DNA of 64,000 nucleotides from Dactylis glomerata. Taxonomy: Eukaryota > Streptophyta > Magnoliopsida > Poales > Poaceae. The position numbers were made by a program, and so were the translations under genes. The stretch covers positions 494,055 to 558,054 of the forward strand of contig QXEO01001027.1 of NCBI GenBank assembly GCA_007115705.1. Reading direction: 5' to 3'. The first letter of the stretch is position 1, and each line of letters opens with the position of its first letter. Shown in pieces: positions 54,411-64,000 of this stretch. The notes beneath the pieces were generated by a model. The model did no database searches. It saw only the letters and a list, made by a program, of their open reading frames with translations, and was not told the origin of the DNA.

Positions 54411-55130
54411 GTTTTGTCTTGCGACCTTTAGCATCAGTGTTATAAATGTCTATTTCACCAACAAGATTTATAATAATCTATCCATCGACTATGGAAGACG
54501 GTAATATTTGAACAACCATTGCTCTCATAATACCAGAACAAAATAGCAATTATTAAGTTCTTAACAAATCTAGAAGGCTAGGTTTTATGCCGACGGGAAA
54601 ACACAATAACACATTTATTTGTTTCTCGATGCGCATTGTTACCACATTCTTTTGCTAGTTACTTAGGCCATCGTAGTTCTTGTATTGTTGCTTTGTATGA
54701 CATTTCATACCAACAATCTAGTATCCAATACCCAAGAATTACATTATGTACTAGCAAAGAATACATCTATAACATATATATCATTTATATACCTGAGCTG
54801 GACAATTCCAGTCTTTTCCTTTTTCTACCAAATAATTTTGCAGATCCTATTTAGCATTTCCTCTCCTTTTAGAAAAATCTATCGACATCAATAGTGGCAT
54901 CAATCATTTGACACATAGTTCAAAGGATGTTAGTCAAATACTAATAGCCTTGGATTTTGCACTTTGAAGTGGATCGCCATCATCATATGATTGGTATTCT
55001 TCCCGATTCCATTCTTTAGTATTCTTTTGATATGGCAAAACAATTTAGCCGGTACCTTTTCATTCATCTTATCATCACAACTTTCATGATGAAACTACTA
55101 TAGCTTATAAGGATGAATGCAAGTATAATA

Positions 55131-55319
55131 TTAGTTCCCAAACTTTTGGGTGATCGGGATGCCTAGCATCTTCAATCTTCGCATATAGTCATACAATATG
55201 AGCATATGTTCTTTTACTAAATTATACTTCATCATTTTGCAAACAATCAAAGTCTTAGATATCAAATATCTTTCACTTCTTATTTGTTTCTGAAACAATT
55301 CTTTCAGCTCGATGATCAC
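55131..55319 (-). pseudogene. Copia gag remnant
   Basis: The minus strand reads ELKELFQKQIRSERYLISKTLIVCKMMKYNLVKEHMLILYDYMRRLKMLGIPI, matching the Angela-type Gag 'ELK.MFQKQ...RF...LHACKM..G..V..HVLKM..Y...LE.LG' helical region. It is cut off at both ends by stops. Confidence 0.65.
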
Positions 55320-56795
55320 TTTGATTCTTAAACAACTTTGAAGATCAATTTATCATGAAGGCAAACATATGATCTTTAGATACTAAACTTGAATCGTTGC
55401 TCTTAGATTAATACAATTTATTAAATCGTATGGAGCAAGCAAGGTTTGCTAAAGTTTGCAATAGGACTTAATCTTTAGTCTTGACATTCTAACTAAACGG
55501 CACTAGACCGAAAAGTGATTATCCAGAATTCTATAGTTTCTTTTAACTCAATTAAGCTAAGTGTCGGTGGGAAACGGTGCCAAAGACTACAACGACTTAT
55601 GCAAATACAACAAGATTTAGTTCAAGATAATTAGTTCAAGTTAATCAAATTACTAGTGAACTCCCACTAAATTCAACATCCCTCAAGTTGTTTAGTGAAG
55701 CATGATCCAAATTCACTACACCGAGACCGATCATCACGTGAATGATGTAGCTTTAATGGTGAACATCAACATGTTGATCATATCATCCATATGACTCATG
55801 CTTGACCTTTCGGTCCGTGTGTTCCGAGGCCATGTCTGTACATGCTAGGCTCGTCAAGTCAAACCCAAGTATCTCCGCATGTGCAAATACTGGCTTGCAC
55901 CCGTTGTATGTGAACGTAGAGTTTATAGCACCCGATCATCACGAGATGCTTGAACACGACGAACTTTCGCAACGGCGCATACGAGGGGAGAACACAATTT
56001 TATCTTGATCTTTAAGTGAGGAATCATCTTATAATGCTACCGTCGCGATCTAAGCATAATAAGATACATAAAAGGATAAACATCACATGCATATAATTTT
56101 ATGTGACATGGTATAGCCAATCTCCGCGCCATGATCTCCATCTTGTGCGCACCGGCATGATCTCCATCACTCCACCATGATTGCCTCCACCACGAATAGC
56201 AAATACAACTATTGCTAACTACTTAGCGATAAAGTAAAGCTATTACATGGCGTATAAGAAGTTGACACGCAGGTCATACACAATTATAAAGACAACCATA
56301 TGGCTCCTGCCGGTTGTTAACTCATCGACATGCAAGTCGTGAAAGATTACAAAACATGATCATCGCATACATCCCATATATCACATCACATCTTGTGGCC
56401 ATACCATATCACAAAACACTCCCTGCAAAAACAAGTTAGACGCCTCTACTTTGTTGTTGCATGTTTTACGTGGCTTATGGGAGTAGCAAGCTAAGAACGA
56501 TTCTTACCTACGAAAAGCCACAACAGTGATATTATGGTTGCTAACATCCGATGTAAGTCCCATGACTACTATAGTGAGAGAAACTGGCATCCACCAGCCG
56601 CATGTGTGGAACAAGCCACACGTCAAGTGCGGAGCCGGTCTCGCGAACGCGGTCGCGTAAAGTTGGCCTGGACCGCTTCGATCTCACTATACCGCGCCAT
56701 AAGAGATACACAACAAGAGGTTTGCAATAGAAAACATCAACGCCCGCAACAAGCATGTTGCGTTCTACTCGTGAAACACATCTACGCATAAACCT
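55320..56795 (-). other. Decayed 5' interior of the Copia element
   Basis: No frame longer than about 110 codons on the sense (minus) strand. It contains the untranslated leader next to the PBS (56808-56796) and the start of gag. Nothing intact. Confidence 0.5.
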
Positions 56796-56809
56796 GGCTC
56801 TGATACCAC

Positions 56810-58541
56810 TGAAGGGTTTCGTAGCATAGTAAATCAAAAATTTTCCTACAGATGCGAACAAGAAAGCCAAGATCTAATCTAGGAGATGTAATCAACGAGA
56901 GAGGTAGATGAGATCTTCATACCCTTGAAGATTCGCACAGCGGAAACGTTCAATAGAACGTGGTTGACGTAGTCGTACTCGCCGTCTCCTCCTCGCGATC
57001 CGATCCGATCCTACGCCGCAAGTGGCGGCGCCTCCGAGAGTTGCACACGTACGGTGCAGCGACGTCTCCTCCTTCCTTGGTCCAGCAAGTATGGTGGAGA
57101 GATAGATTGGATTAGCAGCACGACGGCGTGGTGCTTTATGGTGGAGAGTTTCTGCGGCAGGGCTTCGCCTACGCGCAGTCACGAGAGAGAGAGAGGGAGG
57201 GCAGCAGGGGCGGCTAGGGTTTGGGACTTGAGGTGAGAGAGGGCTGCGCCCCCTGCCCCCCCTTATATGGAGGGCTGGGCGGCCAGCATAGCCCCCTCCT
57301 CCAATCCCTAGCCGACTTGGATAAGGAGGAGTGGGGGGCAAGTTTCCCCCCTTTCCTTATTTGAAGTTTCCTTTAGGGTTTCCCCTTGGGCTTGGCCGGC
57401 TGGGCCTTAGGGGCCTTGTGCACCTGGCCCAAGGCGGCCAGGGCACTTCCCCTTAGGCCCACGCAGGCCTCCGTCAAGTGGGCCCACGTTGGTCCCACTC
57501 CGGAACCTTCTAGAACCTTCCGGTACAATACCGATAAACTCCGAAACCTTTCCGGAATCCAAAAACTGCTTTCCTTTATATGAATCTTATTCTCCGGACC
57601 ATTCCGGAACCTCTCGTGACGTCCTGGATCTCATCCGAGACTCCGAACTAAAACTCATAAACCAATTATCCATTCTATCCTAGCATCGATGCACGTTAAG
57701 TGTGTGACCCTACGGGTTCGAGAATATGTAGACATGATCTTCTATCAATAATCAACAGCGGGATCTGGAAACCCATATTGACTCCCACATATTCATCGAT
57801 GATCATATCGAATGAACCACGATGTCAGGATTAAATTAATCCCGTATATGTATTCCCTTCGTCACACGATATTTTACTCGCCCGAGATTTGATCGTCGGT
57901 ATCGCCATACCTAGTTCAATCTCATTCACAGCAAGTACTTTACTCGTTCCGTAATCCGATATCACTTTTTGATTAACTCATTAACCACATGCTTGCAAGC
58001 GGTGTTGATATCGATTACCGAGTGGGCCCGAAGTATATCTCTCCGACTTGGGAGGGACAAATTCCATCTCGATACATACAACCCAACAAGTACTTTCCGA
58101 TCACCTGAGAGACACCTTTATTATCACCCTCACATAGGATGACGTTTGATGACTTCAAAGCTTTCTTCCGATACTAGGGAGTTGTATTATCTCATGGTCT
58201 AAGGAATACAATACATGACATAGGAAAAGCTTCGCAAAGATGAACACGATGACACGATCTAATTGCTCTGCTTTATTTGGGTCTGTCCATCACACCATTC
58301 TCCTAATGATATGATCTCATTATTAATTGACAACTCATGTCTATGGTTAGGAAACCTTAACCATCATTTAATCAATGAGCTAGTCTAGTAGAGGCGTACT
58401 AGGGACACGGTGTTGTTCATAAACCACACAAGTATTAAAGTTTCCGCTTAATACAATTCTAGCATGGAATATAAACATTATCATGAACAAGAAATATGAT
58501 AATAACAATATTATTATTGCCTCTAGGGCATATTTCCTTCA
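56810..58541 (-). repeat. 5' LTR of the Copia element (right copy)
   Basis: 1,732 bp, nearly identical to 50110-51842. Followed on the plus strand by TSD ATTGT and the continuation of LINE ORF1. Confidence 0.95.
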
Positions 58542-60230
58542 ATTGTGTGCTACAAGTGTGATGTGGAAGGTCATAACTCTAAGGAATGTTCTCTGCAAGT
58601 TACTTGTCTGGTTTGTGAGAAAGATACTCATAAGACTAGAAGGTGTGTTTGGCCAAATCAGCCTAAACCAGTCATGCCGGCTGTTGGCCTGGCTGATCCT
58701 GATTTAGGTTTCTTCTCTGCTCAGCAAGTCAGAGCTGAGAAGAAAAATGCCAAGGAATCTGCCCTTGGTTTGATCCAAGTGGTGAGTGGCTACCTGACTG
58801 CTACTACTCTCTATGGTGGCTTGATTGAGCAATTTCAGTGGCAGTGGACGTGGAAGGTGGTTGAGAAAGGGAAAGATTTTGTGGTACAATTCCCAAGTGT
58901 GGAAAAGCTAAAGATGATGATGGAGTTTGATGAGTTTAAGTTGAAAGGTACTGGAGCTTACATTAAAGTCTCCCCAGTCACCAAAAAAGTGGTTCCAGTT
59001 GGCAGGTTTTATTCAGTTTGGGCTAGAGCAGAAGGTGTTCCAGATGAAGTCAAGCACTACAAAGGGATTTGCGAAGTTGGATCTTTGATTGGGGCTGTTG
59101 ATGATGTTGATATGCAGATTTTGGCTGATTTGGATGTGGTTAGGTTTCAGGTTGATGTGAGGAGTATAAAAAAAATTCCTATGGTGAAGCAATTAGCTAT
59201 TACACCTTGGATGTATAACATTACATTTTCTATTGAAAGAATCCTTGAAGAAGGGACTTTGGATGAGGTGGTGACTGTGACTAGTGCAACACAAAAATCC
59301 AGTGATGATCCAATGGTTGATGAAGAAGAGCAGGCCAGAGCAGCTAAGAAACTCAAGGCCTCAACTGAGGAGAGTAAAATGGTTAGCATTAATGTTGACA
59401 GAGAAGATGGTGAAGAGAAGAATGATGAAGGAATGGATGGTGATAAAGTCAAATCTGATGGGAAGCTGACAGAAGAAAAGGAAGTGACTAATAGAGCAGA
59501 AGCTGACAAGATACAGAAGGAAAATTTGGAAGCTGAGAAGGAAGAAGAAGAAAGAGATGAAGAACTTGTTGATTTTGAGGACAGCCAGGATAAACTGGGA
59601 GATCAAGAGGAAGAGGATGTGTTTGAGTCACAGGAGTCTTTCACAACAAAAGTGAACAAAATTACTGCTGTTTCCAAGACAAGTGAGGAGTTGATTGCTG
59701 TGAAGTTGGAACATGACAAATCCAAGAACAAAGCTATATTGGAAGAGCCCAGGCGATGCCCAAGATTGAAAGAGCAAGAAGATGCTGATAGGACTGAGTT
59801 GGCCATGAAGAGAACTGCAAAGAAGAATGAGATCACAGGTAATGATAATACTCTGACTGTCTTAAATTCTTCTGATGATGTGCTCCTTGGTATAAATAGT
59901 AAACTTGGAGTAGTTTCTAGTAAAGATGGTGAGGATTATTCCATTGTTTCTGTTATTAAAAATCTTGAGAGCACTAGGAAAATTATTTATGATGAGAGTT
60001 TAAAAAAGAAAGAATTAGTTCCACCAGAAAATCTTGATATGTTTACTCAAGTAACTGAAATGGTGGATGATATGGATGATGATAGTGATGATGAGTTGGA
60101 AATGCATACTAGTCCTAGTAGGACTCAGTTAAACATTCCAGCTAACAAGATTGTTAAACTGTGCTCCCCTGTTTTCAGGGTAGAGCTGGTAAAAAAGAAA
60201 AGGGGTAGACCCCCAAAGGTTATCAAATGA
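58542..60230 (+). pseudogene. LINE ORF1, second part: zinc knuckle and DUF4283-like domain
   Basis: The frame continues directly from 50109: split codons rejoin as ATT GTG TGC and give a zinc knuckle VCYKCDVEGHNSKEC (CX2CX4HX4C), a second CxxC..H..C (CLVCEKDTHKTRRC), then a domain 'WQWTWKVVEKGKDFVVQFPSVEKLKMMMEF.EFKLKGTGAYIKVSPV..', which resembles the DUF4283 / zinc-knuckle region of plant LINE ORF1 proteins. A long acidic, glutamate-rich tail follows and ends RGRPPK (AT-hook-like) VIK. ORF1 proteins bind the LINE RNA. With the first part the product would be about 1,050 residues. The frame itself is free of stops; only the Copia insertion breaks it. Confidence 0.75.
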
Positions 60231-63200
60231 CAGGATGCTTTGTTAATATCAGGGGAGTGGAACACCCTGACAAACAAAGGTTCCTGAGAGAAACAATTAG
60301 GGAAGAGGGGGTTTGTTTTATTGGTCTATGTGAGACCATAAAAAACAGCTTTACTCCTAATTGGCTTAAAAAAATATCTGGTAATAGAAGTTTTGTGTGG
60401 GAAAGTATACCTCCAGCTGGAAGATCTGGTGGGTTATTACTGGGTGTGGATTCTGATTTGCATGAGGTGGTGGATACTGAGACTGGCAAGCATTTTATTA
60501 GGATGCAGTTGTCTGACAGAATGTCTAGACTAAGCTGGCATCTGGTATTTGTGTATGGGCCAGCTCAGGTGGAGCATAAAGATGACTTCCTGGCAGAATT
60601 TGCACAGTTGTGTAATAAATGTACAGGAGCTGCTGTTATTGGAGGTGATTTTAATATCATCAGGAAAACATCTGAGAAAAACAAACCCTGTGTATTACCC
60701 AGGTGGAGCCACATCTTTAATTCCATTATTGAAGTAAATGGATTGAAAGAGATTAAGCTTCTGGGCAGACAATATACTTGGGCAAATAATTTACCAGATC
60801 CAACATTTGAGAAGCTAGACAGAGTTCTAGTTACTTCTGAGTGGGATCAAGCTTTTCCTTTGGCAGTGGTTACAGGTATGAATAGGGATATTTCAGACCA
60901 TGTACCTCTGTTGCTAAAGTATGGAGCTACACCTCCTCACAGTAAATCATTTCGATATGAAAATTGCTGGATGGAGAGAGAAGGTTTTGAGGAGGTTGTT
61001 AAGGAAAGCTGGACTGCTAATTCATATCATAAGTTTGATATTGATAAATGGCAGGAAAAAATGAGAAGATTGAGAAGACATATTAAAGGTTGGCATATAA
61101 ATGTGGAAGGTGCTTATAGAAAAGAGAAGAAGATGCTGTTGGAGAAGATGGATATTTTGGACAAAAAGGAGGAACACACTACCCTTAGTGTGCAGGAGAA
61201 AGAGCTGCAGATTGATATGCACAAGAGAATTAAGAAACTCTTGAGAGATGAAGAAATAAAATGGAGACAGAGAGCAAAAGAAAAAGATTTAAAAGAGGGA
61301 GATGGCAATACTAAATATTTTCACCTGAAAGCTAGTGGTAGAAAGAAGAAGAATCATATTGCAGTACTTCATCATAATGGAGAGGAGATTTTGGGGGAGA
61401 CTGAGCTAATTAAACATGTGACAGAGTTTTATAAAAAGCTCTTTGGGCCTTCTCCTGTTACCTCTCTGAGATTGGATGGAGTAGTCTGTAACCAACTTAA
61501 TGAAGAAGATAGACAGAGTTTGATCAAACCGTTTTCTTTGGAGGAGATCAAGGAAATTGTAGATGATCTGAAGCATGATAAGGCTGCTGGACCTGATGGT
61601 TTCCCAGCTGAGTTCTATCAGAAGTTTTGGGAAGTTATCAAGTATGATTTGAAGGAAATGTTGGATAAGTTCCATTCTGGACAGTTGAATATAGAGAGAC
61701 TGAATCATGGGATTATCTCTCTAATTCCAAAAGTTCCTGATGCTGATGTGATCCAGAAATTCAGACCAATTTGTCTGCTGAATGTTAGTTACAAAATACT
61801 AAAAAAAATCTTGGCAGTCAGGTTGGGATTAATAATTCATAAAGTAATTGCTGATACTCAGACAGCTTTTATTAGAGACAGATTTATTATGGAAGGGATT
61901 GTGATTCTCCATGAAACAATTCATGAGATTCATCATAAGAAGATGTCTGGTGTCCTTTTCAAAATTGATTTTGAGAAGGCATATGACAAAGTAAATTGGG
62001 CTTTTCTTTATCAGATGATGCAACTGAAAGGTTTTGGTGACACTTTTTGTGACTGGGTAATGAAAGTGGTCAAAGGAGGAAGAGTGGCGATTAGAGTCAA
62101 CAGTGATATTGGACCATACTTCCCTACTTTTGCTGGTGTTAGGCAAGGGGATCCTTTATCTCCACTACTGTTTGATGTAGTGGGAGATGGGCTTGCTTTG
62201 CTAATGAAGAAAGGACAAGTGGAGGGATTGGTTAAAGGGCTGGTTCCTCATCTGATTGATGGAGGTATTTCTATCCTTCAGTATGCAGATGATACAATTC
62301 TTTTGTTGAAAGATGATTTAGAAAATGCTAGGAATGTTAAGTATATACTATGCCTTTTTGAGCAAATCTCAGGCCTTAAGATCAATTTTCACAAAAGTGA
62401 AATATTCTGTCTGGGGGATGCTAAAGAAAGGGCACAAAGATATAGTGAGATTTTTACCTGTCCTACTGCTGAGCTGCCCATGAAATACTTGGGAATGCCT
62501 GTAGATGAGAAAAAACTTGCAGTTTCACAGTGGGTTCCAATTGAGGAACAGTTTGCTAAAAAGATTGCTGGCTGGAAAGGGAATATGTTATCAATAGGAG
62601 ATAGAGTTACTCTGGTAAATGCTTGCTTGACTAGTATATGCCTTTATATGCTTTCCTTTCTGGAAGCTCCAAAAGGATTTATACATAGAGCAGATATTCA
62701 CAGGAAAAGGATGGTCTGGCAGGAAATTGATGGTAGGAAGAGATATCACTTAGTTAATTGGCACACTGTGTGCTTACCCAAAGACTGTGGTGGTCTGGGT
62801 GTGTTGGATCTAACTACAATGAATAAAAGCTTGCTGTGCAAATGGCTATGGAAGCTGGAGAATACAGAGGGAACCTGGCAAAAAATGCTAAGTAGGAAAT
62901 ACTTGGCTAATCAAGTTTTGTCCCAGGCTAGAATGGGGCCTGGGTGCTCTCATTTTTGGCAGAGCCTGCTCTCTGTGAATGATATTTTTCAACAATTTAG
63001 TGAAAGGGTAATGTTTAATGGAGAGAAGACTCTTTTCTGGGAGGACAAATGGGTGAATAATGCACCACTGGCTGTTCAGTTTCCCAGACTGTATCAGTTA
63101 TCCTTTCAGAAAGGTTTCACTGTTAAAAATTTGAAGCAGCAGGGTTGGAGCATGATCCAATTTAGAAGAACTCTGTTGGGGGATACTTTGCAACAATGGC

Positions 63201-63886
63201 TTTCTTTGAAGAACATGGTGGATGAGATTCAGCTTTCTGAAGGTGTAGATAAGGTGAAGTGGAAGATTGGTACTTCTGGGCAATTCAGAGTCAAAGACTT
63301 GTATCTTCAAATGAGAGCTGAAGGGAGCTTCCCACAAAAATTCATGTGGAAAATTAAAATTCCCATGAAAGTTAGAATCTTCCTTTGGCTCATGTTAAAG
63401 ACTAGTGTGTTAACAAAAGACAATTTGCTGAGGAGAGGTTGGACTGGGGATTCACACTATCATTTCTGTAGTAAAAATGAAAGCATTGATCATCTCTTAT
63501 TCACTTGTGCCTTGGCCAAGTTGATATGGCAGGTGATTATGTGTGCTTTTCAACTTGTGAGACCTCCAGAAAGTACTTCAGATTTGTTTGGGATTTGGAT
63601 AAAATCCTTTCCCAAAGACCAGAGACATCTGGTTATGTGTGGAGCGTCAGCTGTTTGCTGGGTGCTCTGGAAAACTAGAAATGATGTGTGCTTCAACAGA
63701 GCTACTGTTAGTGACCCGGCAAATGTGGTTTACAGGCTGTGTAATGTGCTTAATGGTTGGGCATTGTTGCAGAAAAATCAAGATCAAGGAAAGGTTGAGG
63801 AGGGCGTGCTGAAGCTTAAGATGGTGATTCGTGAAGCCTACGCCAATTCGCATGGGTGGGCGCCGATGGTGGCAAGAATCTGCTGA
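60227..63886 (+). CDS. LINE ORF2: AP endonuclease, reverse transcriptase, zf-RVT (intact)
   Basis: This 1,219-residue protein nicks target DNA and copies the LINE RNA at the nick. N-terminal endonuclease: NIRG (7), LCET, 'VYGPA', 'GGDFN' (about 139) and 'SDHVPL' (about 223) are all present. RT: 'DKAAGPDGFPAEFYQKFW', 'LIPKVPDADVIQKFRPICLLNVSYKILKK' (about 498), 'FKIDFEKAYDKVNW' (about 583), 'GVRQGDPLSPLLFDVVGDGL' (about 637), 'LQYADDTILL' (about 685). C-terminal zf-RVT: 'FMWKIKIPMKVRIFLWLMLK..LRRGWTGDSHYHFCSKNESIDHLLFTC' (about 1039-1100). No RNase H. L1-type architecture. ATG overlaps the ORF1 stop in ATGA. All catalytic residues are intact and there is no stop or frameshift. Confidence 0.93.
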   Translation: MTGCFVNIRGVEHPDKQRFLRETIREEGVCFIGLCETIKNSFTPNWLKKISGNRSFVWESIPPAGRSGGLLLGVDSDLHEVVDTETGKHFIRMQLSDRMSRLSWHLVFVYGPAQVEHKDDFLAEFAQLCNKCTGAAVIGGDFNIIRKTSEKNKPCVLPRWSHIFNSIIEVNGLKEIKLLGRQYTWANNLPDPTFEKLDRVLVTSEWDQAFPLAVVTGMNRDISDHVPLLLKYGATPPHSKSFRYENCWMEREGFEEVVKESWTANSYHKFDIDKWQEKMRRLRRHIKGWHINVEGAYRKEKKMLLEKMDILDKKEEHTTLSVQEKELQIDMHKRIKKLLRDEEIKWRQRAKEKDLKEGDGNTKYFHLKASGRKKKNHIAVLHHNGEEILGETELIKHVTEFYKKLFGPSPVTSLRLDGVVCNQLNEEDRQSLIKPFSLEEIKEIVDDLKHDKAAGPDGFPAEFYQKFWEVIKYDLKEMLDKFHSGQLNIERLNHGIISLIPKVPDADVIQKFRPICLLNVSYKILKKILAVRLGLIIHKVIADTQTAFIRDRFIMEGIVILHETIHEIHHKKMSGVLFKIDFEKAYDKVNWAFLYQMMQLKGFGDTFCDWVMKVVKGGRVAIRVNSDIGPYFPTFAGVRQGDPLSPLLFDVVGDGLALLMKKGQVEGLVKGLVPHLIDGGISILQYADDTILLLKDDLENARNVKYILCLFEQISGLKINFHKSEIFCLGDAKERAQRYSEIFTCPTAELPMKYLGMPVDEKKLAVSQWVPIEEQFAKKIAGWKGNMLSIGDRVTLVNACLTSICLYMLSFLEAPKGFIHRADIHRKRMVWQEIDGRKRYHLVNWHTVCLPKDCGGLGVLDLTTMNKSLLCKWLWKLENTEGTWQKMLSRKYLANQVLSQARMGPGCSHFWQSLLSVNDIFQQFSERVMFNGEKTLFWEDKWVNNAPLAVQFPRLYQLSFQKGFTVKNLKQQGWSMIQFRRTLLGDTLQQWLSLKNMVDEIQLSEGVDKVKWKIGTSGQFRVKDLYLQMRAEGSFPQKFMWKIKIPMKVRIFLWLMLKTSVLTKDNLLRRGWTGDSHYHFCSKNESIDHLLFTCALAKLIWQVIMCAFQLVRPPESTSDLFGIWIKSFPKDQRHLVMCGASAVCWVLWKTRNDVCFNRATVSDPANVVYRLCNVLNGWALLQKNQDQGKVEEGVLKLKMVIREAYANSHGWAPMVARIC

Positions 63887-64000
63887 AAAGTTTGCTTGTG
63901 CATCTTCTTCTTTCTTCTTGTTCTGTTGCTGATCTGTAATGCCGAGGTGCTGTGGTTACGTTGAACTATGCTCTGGGGTGTGAGGTGCTCTGGACTTGGT
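63887..64000 (+). other. Start of the LINE 3' UTR
   Basis: Begins after the ORF2 stop. The poly(A) tail and target duplication are outside the window. Confidence 0.6.

Larger units (their letters stand above)
50110..58541 (-). mobile_element. Angela/BARE-like Copia retrotransposon, very young insertion with decayed interior
   Basis: Oriented on the minus strand: 5' LTR 58541-56810, PBS 56808-56796 (TGGTATCAGAGCC), degenerate interior 56795-51843, purine-rich GCAAGTGGGAGAC before the 3' LTR, 3' LTR 51842-50110. The LTRs start TGAAGGAAATATGCCCTAGAGGC on the minus strand, as in Angela-type elements. TSD ATTGT flanks the element. The LTRs (1,733 and 1,732 bp) differ by eye at only about four substitutions and one indel, yet the internal coding remnants are full of stops. 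It lies inside ORF1 of a LINE. Confidence 0.93.

Overview
This window is plant nuclear DNA, most likely from a Triticeae grass (wheat, Aegilops or barley group). The evidence is the nested LTR retrotransposons, an Angela/BARE/WIS-like Copia LTR of about 1.73 kb, a CACTA element of the 'CACTAGTGGAAAAA' type with 'TTTAGTCCCGG' repeats, grass-type MITEs, several plant L1-like LINEs, and GC-rich single-exon genes in AT-rich surroundings. There are no operons, CRISPR arrays or bacterial features. Most of the sequence is mobile-element DNA, with a few genes or gene remnants between. All identifications were made by eye from motifs and hand comparison of repeats; no database was searched.

Layout. 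1-4.2 kb: end of a Copia element, a MITE, a complete small CACTA element (TSD TAT) carrying an intronless DEDDy 3'-5' exonuclease gene and a 5S-rRNA-like module, and a second CACTA remnant. 4.2-8.5 kb: a Helitron 3' terminus followed by exon-like fragments (one RING-H2) and an AT-rich repeat. 8.5-13 kb: a CAF1/POP2-like gene whose last 15 codons are split off by a very young gag-only LTR retrotransposon (TR-GAG type, TSD AACAA). 13-16.2 kb: a higher-order AT-rich repeat array and a LINE 3' end. 16.2-29 kb: gene fragments, Helitron ends, a 400-bp tandem duplication, a solo Gypsy LTR (TSD CCGAC), a hAT MITE (TSD CTCTCTTC), a 5'-truncated LINE and a broken ZMYM1/TTF-like gene. 29-31.5 kb: degenerate AT-rich repeats. 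31.5-40.5 kb: a complete non-autonomous Gypsy element (TSD TGTGG) with gag-protease on the plus strand and a spliced antisense gene on the minus strand. 40.5-48.6 kb: LINE-like retroposon, MITE, a small three-exon gene with a predicted mitochondrial presequence, a minisatellite, a tRNA-like repeat, and the 5' exons of a broken host gene. 48.6-64 kb: an L1-type LINE whose ORF1 is interrupted by an 8.4-kb Copia element (TSD ATTGT) with nearly identical LTRs but a decayed interior; LINE ORF2 is intact.

How it fits together. The insertion order can be read from intact target-site duplications. Removing the TR-GAG element restores the POP2-like reading frame. Removing the Copia element restores a continuous LINE ORF1 of about 1,050 codons. 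Three LTR elements (TR-GAG, Gypsy, Copia) lack an intact polymerase yet have nearly identical LTRs, so they were probably mobilised in trans. Probable living or recently living host genes are the POP2-like gene, the small three-exon gene at 43.4-43.9 kb and the exonuclease gene inside the CACTA element.
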